The translations under genes were made by a program, and so were the position numbers. The notes beneath the pieces were generated by a model, which saw nothing but the letters and a program-made list of their open reading frames with translations, was not told the origin of the DNA and did not search any database. 64,000 nucleotides of DNA, taken from contig QAOA01000431.1 of assembly GCA_003255065.1 (NCBI GenBank), positions 248,001 to 312,000 of the forward strand, given 5' to 3'. Shown here in pieces: positions 46,897 through 58,685 of this stretch; the stretch's first letter is position 1, and the number at the start of each line of letters is the position of its first letter. The stretch is from Cercis canadensis (taxonomy: Eukaryota; Streptophyta; Magnoliopsida; Fabales; Fabaceae).

Positions 46897-47149
46897 GGTG
46901 TTTCTGGTAAAAAATAGAACATAATGTACAAATAGTTAAAACGAAAAAATAGAAAGAGGGGTGAAAGAGACAAAGGGAAAGAGATAACAAATGTAGTAGG
47001 ATGATTCTATGCTTCCATTTATATACACATGAAATGAGGCATTTGAAACCCTAATATCAAATCAAATTTAAATTTCAAAATTGTAATTTATTTTTTAAAA
47101 TTTAAAGGAGAAAATTACTCCAATTAGTAATTATGCACATTTCAAATTA
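46426..47149. other. Spacer with a possible orphan 3' exon
   Basis: 46556-46693 (plus) has an open frame reading CIKCKEETEEDRELIGIPNL, then RPTQGENKDEKEIEVPP, ending at a TAA. Coding-like but unrecognised. The rest is simple sequence, including the GA/TA microsatellite. Confidence 0.3.
46836..46893. repeat. Compound (GA)n(TA)n microsatellite
   Basis: About 12 GA units run directly into about 16 TA units. Confidence 0.9.
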
Positions 47150-47945
47150 AGAAATTATTATGAGATTTTAATTTTAAATTTTTGAAATTAATCTAATTAT
47201 TTAATTTTCAGCACATATTTTAGTTTTTATCATGAATGCATGATAAAAATCAAAGCATGCATTTAGTTATGGTGTAGTTCACATACATTCTGGCATATAA
47301 TGCACCAATTAAGCAAGGCAGTAAAGGAAATTAATTTCATATCTCAAATATCAAATCAGAAATACATTTATGGAAGCTATTTAATATAATAAATTTTTTG
47401 TATTTTTTAAATTAAAAAATAATTATGAGATTTTAATTTTGAATTTTTGAAATTAATTTAATTATTTAATTTTTAGCAAATATTTTAGTTTTTATCATGA
47501 ATCCATGGCAAAAATAAAAGTATGCATTAAGTTATAATTTAGTCCACATACATTCTGACATGTAATGCACCAATTAATCAAGGTAATAAAGGAAATCAAT
47601 TATATATTTCAAATATCAAATCAAAAATATATTTATGGAAGCTATTTAATACAATCAAATTTAGTATTTTTTTTTAATTAAGAAATAATTATCAAATTTT
47701 AATTTTGAATTTTTGGAATTAATTTAATTATTTAATTTTTAGCACATATTTTAGTTTTTATCATGAATGTATGACAAAAATAAAAATATACATTTAGTTA
47801 TAATTTAATCCACATATATTCTAAAGCATCAATTAAGTAAGGCAATAAAGAAAATCAATTTCATATCTCAAATATCAAATCAGAAATATATTTATAGAAG
47901 CTATTTAATACAATTGAATTTGAGTATTTTTTTTATTTATAAAAC
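47150..47945. repeat. Three diverged tandem copies of a 265-bp AT-rich unit
   Basis: The phrase ATGAGATTTTAATTTT (or ATCAAATTTT) starts at 47160, 47425 and 47691, spacing 265 and 266 bp. The rest of each unit (ATTTTAGTTTTTATCATGAAT, then ATGCACCAATTAA, then GGAAGCTATTTAAT) follows in the same order. By eye the copies are roughly 80-85% identical. Confidence 0.8.
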
Positions 47946-48250
47946 ACACATACTCTTTATATTGATTTATTTTCAAAATTACTTTTAATGTGAGAAATTC
48001 TCAGAGCTTAACACTTGTGAAAATGTAGGGATTCGATGAGTGCCACGTGTCAAGCTATCTTAGAAGTGTATTCTCCTTTTAATATATAGATATATAGGTA
48101 CACTCAAAATATACAACAGATACAATCAAAATATTATATTATCATTAATTAAATGTAATGAAAATTAATATGCATTTATTGGAATGGTTCGAAGATTATG
48201 TTGAAAGACATGACATATTTTATCCTTATTCAAAATATAAAAAAAAATAT

Positions 48251-49089
48251 GGAGGTTTCTTACCTACTTTCTATATAATTGTAGTATGACATACTTCACA
48301 AAAATAACAAATAGGAGACAGACACGTGACTTTGTCATTGGCTAGTCTCAGGTTTTCCAGTTACAAAAAAGAATTGGTTAAATTATTGTAATACCCATTA
48401 AAATACGAAATAGTAAAACACACTAACTAGCATGAAAATAACAAAAATAGTAGTAATTAATGATTTTTTTTTTAATTTTTTATTTTATTTTACCTGGGGG
48501 CCAAGATGATGAACGAAAAAACCACTGGAAGAGAAGCCAATTAGAGCATCGGCGGAAGCGCATAAGCCACAAAGAGTCTGCAAGTGCAGTGCCAATGAGC
48601 GGACCTCGATGTTGTTCCTTCGCCGATGGCCATGGAGGCAGAGACACTAATCAAACATATCAAGGCCACCATGGCAGCCAAGCTGGTGTTGAGTGCGATT
48701 ACCAAACCCAAAACCAAGCCAAGAACTCCGGCGATGACGAAATAGGGGCGGCGGCAATACCCTCGAACTGGGAAAGCATAAGTGAGGATACCCCATATGA
48801 GTTTCATAATCCATGGAATGAAGTATATACCCACATAAAACTGGACCACAAAGGGTTGTACCTTCTGCACGTATTTCCAGTAGCAGTCGGCGACCACCTA
48901 CAATTTATGGGTTTCTTTGTGTTTTTCATTAATTATTGGGTTAAATTTATAAAGTTTATTTAGATTAGCACTTCCGGTGACTATTAAATTGATCTAACGT
49001 TGGAGATTGTAATATTTACCTCTGATAATTTAGATGTTTGCGACATCAGGTATAGTATGACATACTTACGTAATATCATAGAATCTCCG
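48251..49089. mobile_element. TIR transposon carrying a folate-biopterin transporter fragment
   Basis: The outer limits are set by the pararetrovirus inverted repeat: the opposite arm (52.9-53.1 kb) lacks this block. Flanks AAAAAATAT (48242-48250 and 49090-49098) match perfectly over 9 bp. Ends GGAGGTTTCT and (complement) CGGAGATTCT are short imperfect inverted repeats. AGTATGACATACTT occurs near both ends. The 9-bp duplication points to a Mutator-like element. No transposase; it contains the transporter fragment 48480-48900. Confidence 0.65.
48480..48900 (-). pseudogene. Folate-biopterin transporter (FBT/BT1 family) fragment
   Basis: The minus-strand frame reads YWKYVQKVQPFVVQFYVGIY, FIPWIMKLIWGILT, FPVRGYCRRPYFVIAGVLG and VALICLISVSASMAI. 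In another frame it continues NNIEVRSLALHLQTLCGLCA, then DALIGFSSSG. This order is that of plant folate-biopterin transporters, multi-pass membrane proteins of plastid and plasma membranes. The segment between SMAI and NNIE has lost the usual ADVTIDAC box, with a frame change. Only about 130 of some 500 residues are present, so it is a dead captured piece. An acceptor-like TTGTAG precedes it, so it probably came from one exon. Confidence 0.75.
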
Positions 49090-49777
49090 AAAAAATATTA
49101 ATAAAAATACTATGATAAGTCAAGATTGAAAATTTTCATCAAATACAACTGTTACTTTAGTACATATTCTTTTAGAGAAAATTACTGTAAAAAAATATTC
49201 ATAATGAAAAAGTAGTAGTTTCACCATTCAAAATGACAATTAGTCCCGACAATGATAACTCTTCATTAAAAGATATAAAAATATGCAATATCAAAATAAT
49301 TGTATAAATCAAATACTTAAAATTGTGTCAGATCAAATGGCCAAAATTGAAAATCAAATTTCAATTCCCAAAAATTCGAGAGTAGGAGTAGGACTTTATT
49401 CAGGATCTCCTTCTTCATTTTTCTCTTTAGGATCTCCTCCTTCTCTTTTAATCTCTTTCACAAATTCAAAAATTCAACAGTTCATCTATAGGATACCAAA
49501 CTTATCAAAAATGAAAGATATTATATTTGAAAATGAAAAAATATTAAATCTAATAGTATAAAAGCTTAAGAATTTAGAAAAAAAAAATGAAATAATCAAT
49601 AAACATGATCTATAATGAAGAAGAATATTTAGCAATAAATAAACTCAAACAAAATTCAAGAATAGGACAAAGAACATATCAAACTAGAAATTATTATCCA
49701 AGACTTACCCTTCTTGATATTCAATATGAAGAAAGAAATCAATACGTCTATTCAAGCTATGATGAAAATAATATTTA

Positions 49778-50748
49778 AGGAAAAGTCCAAAAATCTCCAT
49801 GAACTATACACCTTGTACGCTTTACCCACAAGCTTTAAAAACGTAGAGAAGACATCATTCAACTACTAAAATGTGCGTTTTACCCTCAAATACCAGACGG
49901 ACGTCCATTAATGGACGGAAAGAATCACGTGTCATGCACGTACAGTCTCAAAACTCAAAAAACTAGAAAACCATAGTTAGGAACTTAGAAACCCTTCAAA
50001 GAATTTGGATAAATTCATTTTTAATTAGAGAGCAATAAGAGAAAAAATAAAATCGTAGTTCGAAACTTAGAAACCTATAACTAATATCCTCAAAACTTGT
50101 TTGGGTAGTGTTAGAAAATGAATTTCAAAACCCCTTAAATAATTTGGAGAAAGATTAAATCATTTGAAAAAAGAAATTGTTTGGAAAGTGTTATAAAACG
50201 AATTTCGCACAAAATCCCTTAAAAAATTTGGAGAAATTCATTCTTGATTAGAGAGAACACGTACAGTTGCTGCCTTTAGCTTTTCGTGCTTCATTTTGAG
50301 CTTCAATCTTAAAACTAATAGCATAATGTTGTTGCACATTTCACAAACTTCAAAATAGTATATGATTTACAAATTTTAGTTGAGAAATGTGAGAGATATG
50401 AAGATGACCCGAATGAATTTAAAAACGGGTCGATTTCTGGAAATGGATACCTGCTAGAGGTTGAAGATGACAAATTTTGAATATTATAATTTGGCTCCAA
50501 AAATTTTTAAATATTACTTTTTTACCATAAGTTTATAAATTTATTTTCATTTATATTCTTATAAATTGTATTATGGCCCATATTAAACACTCCACATGAC
50601 TCTTTTCGTCTATTATTGAACGTCTGTTTGGGTCTTGGGGGTAAAACGCACATTTTAGTAGTTGAAAGAGGTATTTCCTATGTTTTTAAAGCTTGAGGAG
50701 TAAAGCTCACAACGTGTATAGTTCAAGGAATTTGTTTAGACTTTTTCC
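49778..50748. mobile_element. Mutator-type MITE inserted in the pararetrovirus relic
   Basis: The ends AGGAAAAGTCC and (complement) GGAAAAAGTC continue as about 130-bp inverted arms sharing CTACTAAAATGTGCGTTTTACCC. Flanks TAATATTTA (49769-49777) and TAGTATTTA (50749-50757) match at 8 of 9. The centre is AT-rich without transposase. Confidence 0.7.
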
Positions 50749-51804
50749 TAGTATTTATGAATGAAATATTGATAGTATGAGTGAATATAAAATATTAAAT
50801 CATACAAATGAAATTCTCATAATAATTTATACTTTTAGAATTAAAATTCCTTTAACATATCTAAGAAATATTCTTAGAATTATCATTAGTGGTTTCACAT
50901 AACAACTAAGAGATTAGTGAGATAATTATCTCATTGAAGATCAAAGATTAGAAATAGAGAATTCAATAGATTCTAAAACTAATAATTCAAATAGTATAGA
51001 AATCATAATTTATGCTATCATTAAACATTTCATAAGTGAATTTCAACAACTATTGTTGTTCTTCAACCATAAAGCATTGTTTGTTTGGCCTGAACATTCT
51101 AATTTATATTATAGAGATAACTTAAAAAATTTATCTGACTGTGAAATAATAATTCTAAATGCTATCTAGAACATTAATAACCTCAGTAGTAAACTAATAA
51201 TTTTAGAAATAGTAGTAGATTATTTCTGTTGTTTTCATGAAAAATATAACCACAAAGTTTGTCCTACTTGTTGCACATCAAACAATTTTATAAATGATAT
51301 TATTTGTTAAAATTCTAATTTACTTCAAGAACATGATTCTCTCAAAATTTAAGTAAAAGTCCTATCTGCTCAATTGACTCACAACGGAATATCACCATCA
51401 TCTCCACTAAATAATGATGACAAATTCTAAAATCATGATTATATAGAAGATAGAACTTTAGCCTCACTAGCTAAAGGAAAAGATAAAATTACTTCTTTAA
51501 CCCCACTAGTTAAAGAAAAACTATTAAGTGAAGAAGAAAAAGAAAAAAGAAACTCAATAGCTTTTTTCTTTACTCATAATACTGTCAAGAATCACATGCT
51601 ACAAGATTCTTTTAGCCAACACTTCAAAAAATTTATTACGAAGACTTTTCAATAAGAAGACAAAAGTAGCAGAGCTAGAAGACTCAATAAGAAATGCAAG
51701 AATCTTTGACAAAGACAATTTAACTTTTCAGAGAAATGACTCCATAATTAAAAGATCATGAAGTCCGACGAATTCTAATATCTTTGAAGTCCATCTTTCA
51801 AGTC

Positions 51805-51813
51805 TATAAAAAG
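51805..51813 (+). promoter_or_regulatory. TATA box of the pararetrovirus relic
   Basis: TATAAAAAG, followed by a long leader-like stretch with repeated AGTTAGAA words (51.84-51.92 kb). Position and context fit a caulimovirid transcript promoter. Confidence 0.4.
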
Positions 51814-53319
51814 GCACTTTTAAGACAGAAGGTCACAAGTTAGAAGTTCTAGTTATAAATTCCAAGTTAAAAAGTTAGAAAGTTATGTTAGGAAGTTAGA
51901 AACCTTAGAAGTTAGAAAACCTTCCATTAGTTTTAGCAAAAGTTCATCTTCTCCTTATGTACTCAAACTTTGTTTGCACTTGATTTTAAAGCAAGTTTCA
52001 AGATTGTAAAAGAACTTCAAAAGTTATAAGTCTTTTCTTATTTAATATAAAATTTAATTTCAAGAATTTCCATTCATCATTCATTTCTTACTTTTTTGGA
52101 GGACTACTGTCATACTAACTTTCCTTTTATAGTATTCACAATTTATTTTTTATTTTTTTGGAGGATTATTGCCAGATTAGCTTCCATTTTATTTTAAAAT
52201 ACTGTTCATTTTACTATATTTATGAACTGTTCAAAATTACTGTTCATGACACTGTTTAGTATTTTTCACAGTTACTGTTTATGCTGAATATTTAAATGAT
52301 TTGCATGCTTTATATGTTTCTTCTGCACCCTTTCATTAAATATTTTTGTTTATTTATTTTGTTAATTGCTCTCTTTATTGTATTCTTTTCTATTTTGTTT
52401 GAGTTTGTTTATTGTTAAATCTTATTCTTTATTATTGATCATGTTTATTAATTATTTTTTATTTTTTCTAAATTCTTGAGCTTTTCTGCTATTAAATTTA
52501 ATGTTTATTTATTTTCAAATTTAATATCTTTCATTTTTGAAAAGTTTGATATTTTATAGATAGGCTGTTGAATTTTTCAATTTGTGAACGAGATTGAAGG
52601 AGAAGAAAGAGATCCTAAAGAGAAAAAAGAATAAGGAGATTTTAAAGAGAGTCTTACTCTTACTTCCAAATTTTTGAAAATTGAAATTTGATTTTTAATT
52701 CTGGTCATTTGATCTGACACAGTTTTGAGTATTTGATTTGTATAATTATTTTAATACTATATATTTTTTATATCTTTTAATGAAAGATTATCCTTGTCGG
52801 GACCATTTGTCATTTTGAATGATGAGGCTACTACTTTTTCATTATGAATATTTTTTACAATAATCTCATCTAAATGAGGATGTACTGAAGTAACAGTTGT
52901 ATTTGATAAAATTTTTTAATTTTAACTTATCCTAATATTTGTATTAATATTTATTGATTTTAAATAAGGATAAAATATATTATGTCTTTTCACATAATCT
53001 TTAAACCATTCGAAAAAAGATATATTAATTTTCATTATATTTAATTTATGATAATAGAATCTTTTAAATGTATCTATTGTATATTTATTAAATTTTTTGA
53101 AATATCAATATCTTTTCTCTTTATTAGAATCTTTCATGAATTTTTCATTATCTATTTAAAATTATTTTGATGTGATATTAAGTTGATTATGGAAATCTAA
53201 CCTAGTGGGAGATATGTTTGATGAGTTTGAATTTTGAGTTTCTTGATAAACAAGTTTTAGAATTACATGTTTAAAATTTATTCCTAATAAATTTATGAAA
53301 GAGAAATTTACTGCTTTAT

Positions 53320-54577
53320 TTAATTAGTTTTAGTTAAGTCTTTATTTTGGGCCTTTATGCTTGTAGGCTGAATGTATATTAGATGTAGGGTTTGTTATCA
53401 TTCTTAGCTTCAATTAAGTTTAGCCTCTTAGCCGAGTTTCTATTTAAGGGATTCGTTTATGTCTTTGCAAAGAACTTAGAGATTAATAATATTCAGTTAT
53501 TGAATTGTTGAGTTTCTCTAGATTGAGAGCTTTCTTGTGATTCTTGGGCAAAGAACTTGAACTTACCAAGGATCATTCTTTGTTAAGGGTTCACCCTATT
53601 AAGATAAATAAGGTCATCTCATTGTTTGGTATCCAGACACTCCGTTCTGATCCTTCGAGTGATGAGAACGCATCATTTGGTATCAGAGATTTGACACATT
53701 GGAGTTTCAATCGGTACTCCTAAAACCCCTCATTTTATTTTTATTTTATCTATCTTATTTGTTTGAGTCAATCATCTTCTACCATCTTTCTGTTGACTCA
53801 GTTGTATTTCTTTTTTTTGTGTCAATTTCATTTTAAGTTTTTTTCTTCGTTAAGTCCTTTAATTTTATAGTCAAAGTTTTTTTTATTGTTTTCCCTTCCA
53901 TCATTGTTGAGTTATTTCATTGTTTTGTGTTTAAGAATCACATCTAGGTTTGTAAAATTTTTAGTGTGGCAATTAGGGTTTTGCATAGTCCAAGTCCTAA
54001 TTGTTAAGTAAAGTCTTAGTATTTTTCAAACTAAAAAAAAATTGCAAAAATAACCCTAAAAATAAGATAAAGCTATTTTGACCCACGTTTTGCTCAGAAT
54101 GCCGTTTTCATTTGAAAAAGTGTACTCTTTTATCAAAAATGGACATTATTGACTTTTCTAGAAAAAAAAGATCTAACAGAGACAAAAAAAAAAAAAAAAA
54201 AAAAAAAAGGAAGTAAGAACCGAAAGAAACAATTAAAATTTGTAAATTGTGCTAGAGGCCGAAATAAAAAAGGGCTTGTGAACTTGTTTAACCTAAAAGA
54301 CTCTTAAATCAAAACTTTCTTGAGTTGTAAATTCTTTTCTTGTTCAATTGAAACCCTTGTTTATTGTTTCATTTGAGTCCTGGTCATTTCCTTGGAGTTT
54401 TGTTTGGCTTTTTTGTCATTTTTTATCAATCACATTTTATTCTTAATAAGTTCTTGGCAAGTTCTTGTTTAAGGGCTTCAAAAGGCATTTGAGTGAAAAA
54501 AAGTAAGAGTAGTGAGAGCATTATCGAGAAAGAGCCAATTAAGTGTAAACACGAGTAAAACATGTGAGGTGAGTGTG
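53320..54577 (+). mobile_element. LTR retroelement 5' end: LTR, Met-tRNA primer site and leader
   Basis: An LTR-like stretch (start not certain, TTTTGGGCC words near 53.35 kb) ends GAACGCATCA at 53675, followed by the primer-binding site TGGTATCAGAG (53678-53688), which pairs with initiator Met tRNA. The leader then runs to 54577, with a poly-A run near 54185-54207, where the minus-strand Athila element begins. Only this 5' piece of the element is visible. Confidence 0.6.
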
Positions 54578-56084
54578 TGATGTTTAATTTTGTGAACTTG
54601 TATTCAATTGAAACATTGCTATAATCACTTTAGGCAAGTATACCTATCGTTTTGTAGGATAGCTTGATTGAGTACGAATGTCGATCCCACGAGGAACTAT
54701 AACTATTAGTAGTAATCCTTTTTTCTATTATCTAATCTTAGAATTGTGGTTTGATAAGATAAATCAATTAATCTAAACTAAATGAATGAATCAGGAAAGA
54801 CGATAACAAAGAATTTGATAGATTTATCAAATGAGTAGGATGAGTCAGAATAAGAATTTTCCTATGACATACAATGCATTCTCATATTTAACTCAATGAT
54901 CGACACTTCTCTACTTGGACTGATGAGAATTCCAGAATTATGCCTTAATCTTTCTCAAGTAATAAGACATTTATTCTTAGGTTGATTGACTGAAATCTCT
55001 TCACAATCAAAAACCTCAAGAATGCATTAATTCGTGTTCTAAGAATTCCCTTAGTACATTGGCTTAAATCAGAAGATTTATGTGAATCCTATCTCTAATG
55101 ATTCCAAGCAAATCCCACTGTCTACAAATTATCTAAATCAATTTATAATTTCTCAATATATAAATTGAAATCTGGTATTAAATCAGTAGCATGCTTTGTC
55201 AACTGAACACAAATAGCAATCATAGACAATTCCAAGAAATGAAGGTATATTCTCATTAATTCAAAAGGAGAATAGTACAATTGTATTTCTAGGATTCATC
55301 CTAACTAACTTTTACAAATCAGTTCACGATAAAATCTGAATCAACAAAATGCAGAGAAGACAAGATAGAATCAGGAAAACTCATTCTCATGAAGTCCCTT
55401 CAAGTAGTTGATCTTCTATCTTGCTCTTCTCCAATCTTCCAAAGTGCTCCTACTACACCTCACATCTGATGTCGCCCAAAATCTCTAAGTGTTCGACTGT
55501 CAAAAGATCTTCCCCTCTTTTCCCTTAGGTTCACATATATACTCCATCGAATTCTAGGGTTTCACCCTTCAGATGCGCAAACACGGCCACGACACGGCCG
55601 TGTTCACTTACAGTAGCTAGGCGTGTCACTTAAATGCCTTGAAGGGACCTCAGACACGGCCAAAGACACAGCCGTGGTCACTTCTTCTTCAACCCGTGTT
55701 CAAACCAACATGGCCGTGTCTCTCTACGGGAGGGGCGTGCTCCACTCAGGGAGACTCTCTAGAGGTCAGACATGGTTATGGACACAGGCGTGTTCATTAC
55801 AAGGCTTGGCCGTGTTCCTTAGCAACTGGAGCAGGACTCTCTAGAGGTCAGACACGGCCATGGACACAGGCGTGTCTAAGCCGTGTCCCCTGTATGGACT
55901 TCATGTTCTGATGATTTTTACTCCAGAAACTCCCTAAAACTCTTCCTCTTGCTTGATCAACCAGAGAAACACCTGAAAGACAAATAGAAGGGATAAGTAC
56001 CATGTTTAAAGCAAATTGTGCTCGAATCTGAGTAGGAAACCATTGATAAAACATGGCACTCATAGACAAAATGAGCAAATATCA
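54578..56084 (-). repeat. Athila-type 3' LTR, 1507 bp
   Basis: Limits are set by TGAT...ATCA termini, with the purine tract AGTGTGGGGGATT immediately outside the right (5') end. A TATATATG box on the minus strand near 55534-55541 separates U3 (to the right) from R-U5. U3 contains the CACGGCCGTG-type repeats at 55583-55892. The terminal 150 bp match 1-157 in inverted orientation. Confidence 0.88.
55583..55892. repeat. CACGGCCGTG palindromic repeat cluster, LTR copy
   Basis: About eight degenerate copies of GACACGGCC...GGCCGTGTTC half-sites spaced 25-60 bp apart, starting with GACACGGCCGTGTTC near 55590. The core ACACGGCCGTGT is a perfect 12-bp palindrome. Confidence 0.8.
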
Positions 56085-56123
56085 AATCCCCCACACTTGA
56101 GCGATTGCTTGTCCGCAAGCAAT
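56085..56123 (-). other. Polypurine tract plus 8-bp stem-loop (module A)
   Basis: Sense strand: stem ATTGCTTG, loop CGGA, stem CAAGCAAT (56123-56104), five bases, then AAGTGTGGGGGATT and the LTR. All eight pairs form. Confidence 0.85.
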
Positions 56124-56845
56124 TCAAATTAGAACAAGTCTCTGAAGCAGGTTTATCCCTGGGAAACAATTGAGTTCAAGGAAGTTTAAACTATATGCTT
56201 TACCCTGCACAGTTGCATCACTCAACCCTTATATCAAGCTCATGAACCCAGTTAATTGAACTACAAAATTGTCTTAACTCACCCCTGTGTCTGAATGGGA
56301 TTATTCTGCTTGCTACTATGTTCTAACTATAACAGAAAAATAAGAAGTAAAGAGTTTTTTTTTTTTTCAAATGGGGGTTCTAGGATGTGGTGTCCGGTCA
56401 TTGCCTACGACCCACATTCAACTAGCTATGCTTCTATGGCATACTCGTATCCTTCTCCAGTTTCAGGCACAGAAGGTGGAGGAGCAAAGCCCCACTATGT
56501 TCAAAATTTTACTCAATTTAAACAATTTATCATAACAAATTTAAGCACAGGAAAAATCCAAAACAAACAACCAGGGTTAATTACTACAAACCTGTATTTC
56601 ACAAACACAGGTCCACTGAACCTAAATGGTGACCTCCTAATGCAGCTAGTTTACAGGGCAGAGCACTAAGTACAATAGGCAAAGATACAACACTACTCAA
56701 AAAGAACACAATTCCCAGGAATATCACCTCAAGAGCACAGAATTCTGGTTCAAAATACTTCAGACATTAATGCTTGTTCAATTCATGCAGCATATTAAGG
56801 CATTCTAAGTTCCAGCATAAATATATTCCAGCATAGATATATATA

Positions 56846-56890
56846 CACCCCCCCCCCCCACACTTAAAGCATGCATTGTCCGCAATGTAT
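56846..56890 (-). other. Purine tract plus stem-loop (module B)
   Basis: Sense strand: ATACATTG, loop CGGA, CAATGCAT (56890-56871), five bases, then AAGTGTGGGGGGG. Same loop, same five-base spacing and same purine tract as module A, 770 bp further upstream in the element. Two stem positions covary. Confidence 0.85.
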
Positions 56891-57099
56891 GAAAATCAAG
56901 ATAAATAGGACAGAGACTCCCTGAGTGGAGAGGTGCTTTGATGCTTTGGTCAAGTGCTAGCTATATGCCAGAGAAACAGAAAGTGAATCTGCAAAAAAGA
57001 GATGAAAACACTGGAAAAGGAATGAAAAGGACACGAACGAGCAAACAGTACTGAAATACTACTATTACAGTTAGGTCAACAATATAGTACAAAACAACT

Positions 57100-58664
57100 A
57101 AACTAATCCCTAGGTGCATCTCCCGAAGGCTGAGGATATGAAGTAGTCGGCAAGTCAGGCGGCTGAGCAGACGGAGACTCGGGAGGTGGTGGTGGTGGTG
57201 CTTGGGAGGTAGCGCGTGGAGGATGGGTCGGCTGGACCGAGGGGGTTGGCTCTAAATCATCCTCTGCATCCTGGAAGCGAGGTGACATGGGTGGCGAAGG
57301 AGGTTAGAGGCCCATGCTCTGGCTCTGCATCTGTAAGGTGACCTCGACCCACCGGTGATGTGCTCGAGCGTAGGACATCCATTGGAGCACATCGTTGCGT
57401 AGCTGGCGGTGGTTCACGATGAGGCGGTTGAGCCGGGCTCTCGTCCCATTGACCTCCACCTCGATACGACTCAGCTACCGCTCGATGGGTGTGGGTTTGC
57501 GCTCCTCCTCCTCTGGCGATGTGAAAGGGACTCCTAGGAATGGCTGTGAGGAGGACGGGGATGATGGGCTCGGGCCTGCTGTAGGTGGCACCTGGGATGG
57601 ACTGGCGGTTGGTGCGTCAGGTCGGGGCTCCTCAGTGACATCTGTGAAGGGTCGCTCCGCTGGTAGTGCCTCAGGCACTGCTCGTGGCGGAGTGTCGACA
57701 ATAGCTAGGTATGTGCCCTGAGTGTCGGAGCGGCGCTCAACCATACCCATAGCTCGTAAGGGGTCCATCCCTAAAGGTAGCGGACGACAAGCCACTGTGA
57801 GAGTGGACTCGTCATCTACAACCGGGTGATGACAGAGCCCCCTCCAATAGCGCCGAAGTTGCCCCTTTGCAGATAGCCTCGGACTAGCTGGAGGAAAGCA
57901 TATCCTAGGTGGCAATGGCGCTTCTCCTGAATGCACCGGAGGTAGAACATATCTCTTTTGCTGATGACATCGGTGCTCTCCCGCCTCGCAGTCAAGGAGT
58001 GGACGAGGAGCTTGTGAATGAAACGGAGGGTGGGTGAGCGAAGAGTTGAGGCCTTAGACCTCTTAGCCTTGTATGCAGCCTCAGTGCTGATGGTTCGCTA
58101 GTAGTTCATAGGCTCAGTGCTTGGTGAATGCCAGTCCAGATAGCAGGAGTCATAAACGAATCCCTGCTCAGTTAGCCCTGCTGCTGCGGTGAATTCCTGG
58201 AGACTCATACTATGCATGAATGTGCCGAGGTGAAATCTGATGGCGTCCAGCTCATTCCACGTGGCGAAGGAGTCAGTGAATGTGGTATGGATCTCCACCG
58301 TGGCGAGAAACTCCAGAGTGAGTTCTCAATACACAAGCTCTCAGAGGTCAAAGATGCTGCTCCACCAACTAAAGCTAAGCAGATGCCACACCTCCTGCTC
58401 TATGCCTAGCTCCTGCAGCACGATCCACTCCAGGTAGCGGCTGGGCTCAAAGGGTTTGGTGGAGAGTTTGGCGAGCCTCTCCTTGTGCTCATCCCCTGAC
58501 ATCCTGAGAAAGGGGTGAACAGAGGAGTCAGCAGCCTCGGATCTCTTCTTCTTGGGAAGAGGGGATGGGGACTCTTGAGGTATTGGGCGGTTCTTTCTGG
58601 AACAAAATGACTGAATAAACAACTTCCCCATTGACTGCAATGCAATCCCCAAATGTCTTAACAT
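57100..58664 (-). other. Third reading region of the Athila element (env position)
   Basis: Between integrase and the 3' LTR, same strand as pol. Wording such as FEPSRYLEWIVLQELG, IHTTFTDSFATWNELD and LQEFTAAAGLTEQGF resembles the conserved ORF of plant Athila elements (ATHILA ORF-1 type), followed by a Pro/Ser-rich region. Its function is unknown; it lies where other Athila elements have an env-like frame, usually thought to be expressed by splicing. It is not intact. Confidence 0.6.
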
Positions 58665-58685
58665 TCATTTGTCTGAAATGTAACC

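Larger units (their letters stand above)
48100..53110. mobile_element. Endogenous caulimovirid (pararetrovirus) relic arranged as an inverted repeat
   Basis: Fossil virus copy. Coat-protein-region wording of plant endogenous pararetroviruses is seen in the plus direction (NYYPRLTLLDIQYEERN near 49.7 kb; MSEYKILN near 50.8 kb; DNYLIEDQRLEI near 50.93 kb). A promoter with TATAAAAAG lies near 51.81 kb. The left part (about 48.10-48.25 and 49.10-49.66 kb) is repeated in inverted orientation at about 52.39-53.11 kb. Two younger insertions interrupt it: a TIR element (48251-49089) and a MITE (49778-50748). It is broken in very many places, lacks recognisable RT in this window, and is old. The genus is not assigned. 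Confidence 0.65.

Noticed and set aside
48460-48963. 167-residue plus-strand open frame
   Set aside because: It is the antisense shadow of the folate-biopterin transporter fragment, whose minus-strand reading has clear family motifs.
48251-49089. Helitron as carrier of the transporter fragment
   Set aside because: There is no TC...CTRR end pair with a hairpin, and a 9-bp target duplication is present, which Helitrons do not make.
57395-57721. Plus-strand 108-residue frame
   Set aside because: Shadow of the GC-rich third reading region of the Athila element on the other strand.
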